Assembly: GCF_017352195.1 (NCBI RefSeq)
Contig: NZ_CP071445.1
Span: forward strand, 2,294,001 to 2,358,000
Source of the DNA: Sedimentibacter sp. zth1
GTDB taxonomy: Bacteria > Bacillota > Clostridia > Tissierellales > Sedimentibacteraceae
Direction of reading: 5' to 3'
DNA length: 64,000 bases
The first letter of the stretch is position 1, and each line of letters starts with the position of its first letter. Under the pieces are notes generated by a model that saw nothing but the letters and a program-made list of their open reading frames with translations, was not told the DNA's origin and searched no databases. This document shows positions 61,516 through 64,000 of this stretch, piece by piece. The position numbers and the translations under genes were made by a program.

Positions 61516-62273
61516 TGAGTCAAGATCAAAATGTTGATTTAACAAAAATAAAACCATATGGTGATACTTTAAATGACGGAATGGTTCAAATGAGCTTTAC
61601 ATTGCCAGTTCCGTACGGTGATGAAGCAAGTGAAGCTGCAAAGCAATTAGCATCAAAAATGGGCTTTGAAAATCCAGCAGTAGTATATTCACAGGACTTA
61701 GGTATTGGATATACATACTTCGTAATGTATGGTAAATGTTCTCACACTGTTGACTATACTACAATAGAAGTTCCAAAGGTTGATATGGAATTTATGAGTA
61801 TGGAAGAAGTAGAAGATTTTATAGCAGAAAACATAAAAAGAGATGTAGTAGTAGTAGGAGCATGTACAGGAACAGATGCTCACACAGTTGGTATAGATGC
61901 TATCATGAACATGAAAGGATTTGACCATCACTTTGGACTTGAAAGATACAAAGGAATGAAAGCATATAACTTAGGCAGTCAAGTTTCAAATGAAGAGTTA
62001 ATAGCTAAAGCTGTAGAATTACATGCTGATGCAATACTTGTATCACAAGTAGTAACTCAAAAAGACGTTCATATACCAAACCTAACACAATTAGTTGAAA
62101 TGCTAGAAGCAGAAGGTTTAAGAGAAAAACTAGTTCTAGTAGCAGGTGGACCAAGAATTTCACATGAGCTAGCACAAGAGTTAGGCTATGATGCAGGTTT
62201 TGGAACAGGAAGTTATGCAAACTATGTAGCAACATTCATAGTAAATCAAATAGTAGATAGAAAATTAATATAA
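61515..62273 (+). CDS. kamE: Lysine 5,6-aminomutase, beta subunit
   Basis: 252 residues. The B12-binding motif DxHxxG is D121-A-H123-T-V-G126, with His123 as the lower cobalt ligand. K134 lies eleven residues later, the same spacing as the PLP-binding lysine and histidine in the studied enzyme. The C-terminal Rossmann half has LVSQVVTQKDVHIPN and LVLVAGGPRISHELAQELGYDAGFG. It pairs with KamD. This is the last recognisable gene of the operon; kce and kal do not follow. Confidence 0.96.
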   Translation: MSQDQNVDLTKIKPYGDTLNDGMVQMSFTLPVPYGDEASEAAKQLASKMGFENPAVVYSQDLGIGYTYFVMYGKCSHTVDYTTIEVPKVDMEFMSMEEVEDFIAENIKRDVVVVGACTGTDAHTVGIDAIMNMKGFDHHFGLERYKGMKAYNLGSQVSNEELIAKAVELHADAILVSQVVTQKDVHIPNLTQLVEMLEAEGLREKLVLVAGGPRISHELAQELGYDAGFGTGSYANYVATFIVNQIVDRKLI

Positions 62274-62309
62274 ATTAAAAAGTTAAATTAAAAAGTTAAA
62301 TTAAAAAGT
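62271..62309. repeat. Three perfect tandem copies of a 13-bp unit after kamE
   Basis: TAAATTAAAAAGT at 62271-62283, 62284-62296 and 62297-62309. The first copy begins with the kamE stop codon and the last runs into the terminator stem. Confidence 0.95.
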
Positions 62310-62333
62310 ACCTTTGAAAAAGGTACTTTTTTT
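62303..62333 (+). terminator. Terminator of the lysine fermentation operon
   Basis: 13-bp stem (62303-62315 with 62319-62331) with loop GAA, followed by T. It confirms that the operon ends at kamE. Confidence 0.92.
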
Positions 62334-62551
62334 GCTTTTTAATATTTTTTTATTTTTATTCATTTCAATTTAACAAATTATTGGTGGAATTAGATAGTAC
62401 TTATATTAATACTCTTTTGTATTGGTTAGAAAACTAAAGTTATAGCAGCCCTAAATCACAATTTACTTATTATGTAAATAAACAAAGTATAAAGATAAAT
62501 AAGCAATAATTCATATAAATGTATAAATATTTTTTCTATGTAAAATATTGG

Positions 62552-62580
62552 TTTACAAATTATGTTTAGAGGGCTATAAT
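62552..62580 (+). promoter_or_regulatory. Sigma-A type promoter of the S-layer-homology gene
   Basis: TTTACA (62552-62557), a 17-bp spacer and TATAAT (62575-62580), 30 bases before ATG 62611. The rest of the gap 62334-62551 shows only AT-rich sequence. Confidence 0.78.
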
Positions 62581-62610
62581 ATTTAATGTAAATAAAATTA
62601 GGAGGGGATT

Positions 62611-64000
62611 ATGAATAAACATAATTTAAACAAAACATTATCTTTAATATTAGCTTTCATGCTAATTATTTCATCTTCAATATCTACAGTTTATGCGTTC
62701 GATTTTTGCGATGTTGAAGGGAATTGGGCTAATGATTTAATAAATAAGTGGGTAGACAAAGACCTAATTAAAGGATATAGTGATGGGACATTTAGACCAA
62801 ATGATAAAATTAGCAGGGCAGAATTTGTAAAACTAATTAATAGTTCTTTAGATTTTACAGAAATTGAAAATATAAATTTTAATGATGTAAATGAAAATGA
62901 TTGGTTCTATAAAGAAATACAAATAGCAAAAAAATCAGGATATATAAATGGTATTAGTGTTACCAAATTTGCACCTTTGAAACCAATAACTAGAGAACAG
63001 GCAATTTCTATCTTGGTAAGGATTAGTAAATTAGAAGAAAACAATAACGTTGATATATTTAGTGATAATAATCAAATAAGTAGTTGGGCTATTGGAGAAA
63101 TAGGAGCAGCAGCTGAAGTTGGCTTTGTTGAAGGTTATAATGATAAAACATTGAGACCAAGAAATAATCTTTCAAGAGCTGAAGCATTGAAATTAATAGA
63201 TAACGTTGTTTTTTCAAAAAATATTATAATAAATGGAGATAATCAAACTGTAAAAGATAATATAATAGAAGGAAATGTAATAGTAACACAGTCATTAAAA
63301 GAAGGAAACGCCTATTTAGAAAATATAGAAGTTAAAGGCAGTATTATTGTTAATGGCGGAGGAACTGATTCTATACATTTAAAAAACACATTAGCAAACA
63401 ATATAATAGTAAATAAGCCTACAAAAGTTAGAGTTTCTTTAGAGGAAAATTCCAATGTAAAAAGTGTTAATATTAATGGAAATTGCAAACTAGAGGCAGA
63501 TAAAGATTCGACAGTTGATAAAGTTATTGTAAATTCTGAAAACACAGTAGTTTTGTCAGGTAAAATAAGAAATATCTATGTTGAGAAAGGTAGCAAGCTA
63601 GAATTGATTGGTGCTCAAGTAGAAAGTATTACAGTAGATGACCAATTAGATATTTATTTAGATAGCGATTCTTTAGTTGATTTAGTGACAATAAATAAAC
63701 CAACAAATATTTTAGGTGAAGGAAGCATTAAAGAATTAGAAGCTAATACCAATGGCATAGTTGCAGAAGTAGATGTTGAAAAAGTTATACTTGGTGAAGG
63801 TGTAACTGAAGAACCTGTAATACCAGCACCTTCAACAGGAGGTTCTGCAGGAGGTCCTTCAGGTGGAGAAGATATTCCAAAACCAACAGAAAAAATTCTT
63901 AAAGTAACATATAATATTCATGGTTCAGATAAAATCCGTAATTTTAGTTATGTAGGAGACGATACACTTATTTCAGTATATAAAGATTTTGTAGAACAAT
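62611..64000 (+). CDS. S-layer homology (SLH) domain surface protein (3' end outside window)
   Basis: 463 residues are visible, and the gene runs off the window. A signal peptide (about 1-27, ending TVYA) is followed by three SLH repeats (about 30-85, 90-145 and 150-200), recognised by IKGYSDGTFRPNDKISRAEFVKLI, PITREQAISILVRI and VEGYNDKTLRPRNNLSRAEAL. Next comes a long beta-rich, repetitive stretch (about 205-385) with NNIIV/VNING units like a beta-helix, then a Gly/Ser/Pro linker (PSTGGSAGGPSGGE) and a new domain. SLH repeats bind pyruvylated wall polymer. AGGAGGGGATT precedes the ATG. The activity of the missing part is unknown. Confidence 0.92.
   Translation, partial: MNKHNLNKTLSLILAFMLIISSSISTVYAFDFCDVEGNWANDLINKWVDKDLIKGYSDGTFRPNDKISRAEFVKLINSSLDFTEIENINFNDVNENDWFYKEIQIAKKSGYINGISVTKFAPLKPITREQAISILVRISKLEENNNVDIFSDNNQISSWAIGEIGAAAEVGFVEGYNDKTLRPRNNLSRAEALKLIDNVVFSKNIIINGDNQTVKDNIIEGNVIVTQSLKEGNAYLENIEVKGSIIVNGGGTDSIHLKNTLANNIIVNKPTKVRVSLEENSNVKSVNINGNCKLEADKDSTVDKVIVNSENTVVLSGKIRNIYVEKGSKLELIGAQVESITVDDQLDIYLDSDSLVDLVTINKPTNILGEGSIKELEANTNGIVAEVDVEKVILGEGVTEEPVIPAPSTGGSAGGPSGGEDIPKPTEKILKVTYNIHGSDKIRNFSYVGDDTLISVYKDFVEQ

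Noticed and set aside
1-64000. CRISPR arrays, rRNA and tRNA genes
   Set aside because: I looked for regularly spaced repeats and typical RNA gene sequences and saw none; the only tandem repeats are the short ones listed. A tRNA scan was not possible.

Overview
The window comes from a very AT-rich, spore-forming anaerobe of the Firmicutes, most likely an amino-acid-fermenting member of the Clostridia or Tissierellia. The evidence is a GerA/GerB/GerC germinant-receptor operon, spoIIR, the B12-dependent lysine fermentation operon (kdd, kamA, kamB, kamC, kamD, kamE), acetoacetyl-CoA metabolism genes, two sigma-54 activators, strong AGGAGG-type ribosome binding sites and many intrinsic terminators. 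I saw no rRNA, tRNA or CRISPR array.

Layout. 1-2.6 kb: SNF2/SWIM helicase, cut by the window edge. 2.7-9 kb: MATE exporter, an MBOAT acyltransferase with an unusual SGNH-NodB fusion partner, a metallo-beta-lactamase-fold gene remnant and a YhfC membrane protease. 8.8-13.3 kb (minus): M29 aminopeptidase, ABC-F protein, nicotinate phosphoribosyltransferase. 13.5-16.7 kb: small alarmone synthetase, SGNH hydrolase, DUF4358 lipoprotein, SpoU-type RNA methylase. 16.7-21.5 kb: HD hydrolase, LysM-G5-M23 cell-wall enzyme, DnaD/DnaI-like helicase-loading pair. 21.5-23 kb: uracil permease behind a recognisable PyrR attenuator. 23-30.6 kb: TetR regulator and a peptide/pyroglutamate operon (M14 peptidase, two-part 5-oxoproline transporter, M29-like peptidase, Pcp). 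30.6-35.3 kb: CoA-transferase, thiolase and a sigma-54 activator. 35.3-39.9 kb: germination operon and spoIIR. 39.9-41.6 kb: a decayed IS1182-like element inserted in the spoIIR terminator. 41.6-47.9 kb: a peptide-signalling and RiPP locus. 48-52.7 kb: PP2C-like phosphatase and an Fe3+/phosphonate-type ABC importer. 52.7-62.3 kb: sigma-54 activator, DUF1934 protein and the lysine fermentation operon. 62.6 kb to the end: S-layer-homology protein, cut by the window edge.

The most exciting region is 41.6-47.9 kb. A PlcR/Rgg-like HTH-TPR regulator faces a 50-residue secreted pheromone-like peptide. A tiny precursor peptide, a radical SAM/SPASM maturase and two ABC exporters follow. The precursor frame is interrupted by one TGA at codon 19, directly before a Cys-containing candidate core. 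If that TGA is read as selenocysteine (or Trp), the product is a 33-residue RiPP precursor. A small stem-loop about 23 nt after the TGA is compatible with a loose bacterial SECIS, but is not proof.

The lysine operon carries a textbook -24/-12 promoter in front of kdd. A 16-bp palindrome stands upstream of that promoter, and related copies precede the activator gene itself, so the control circuit can be read from sequence. The operon lacks kce and kal here, while the CoA-transferase and thiolase genes that could finish the pathway lie about 20 kb away beside the second sigma-54 activator.
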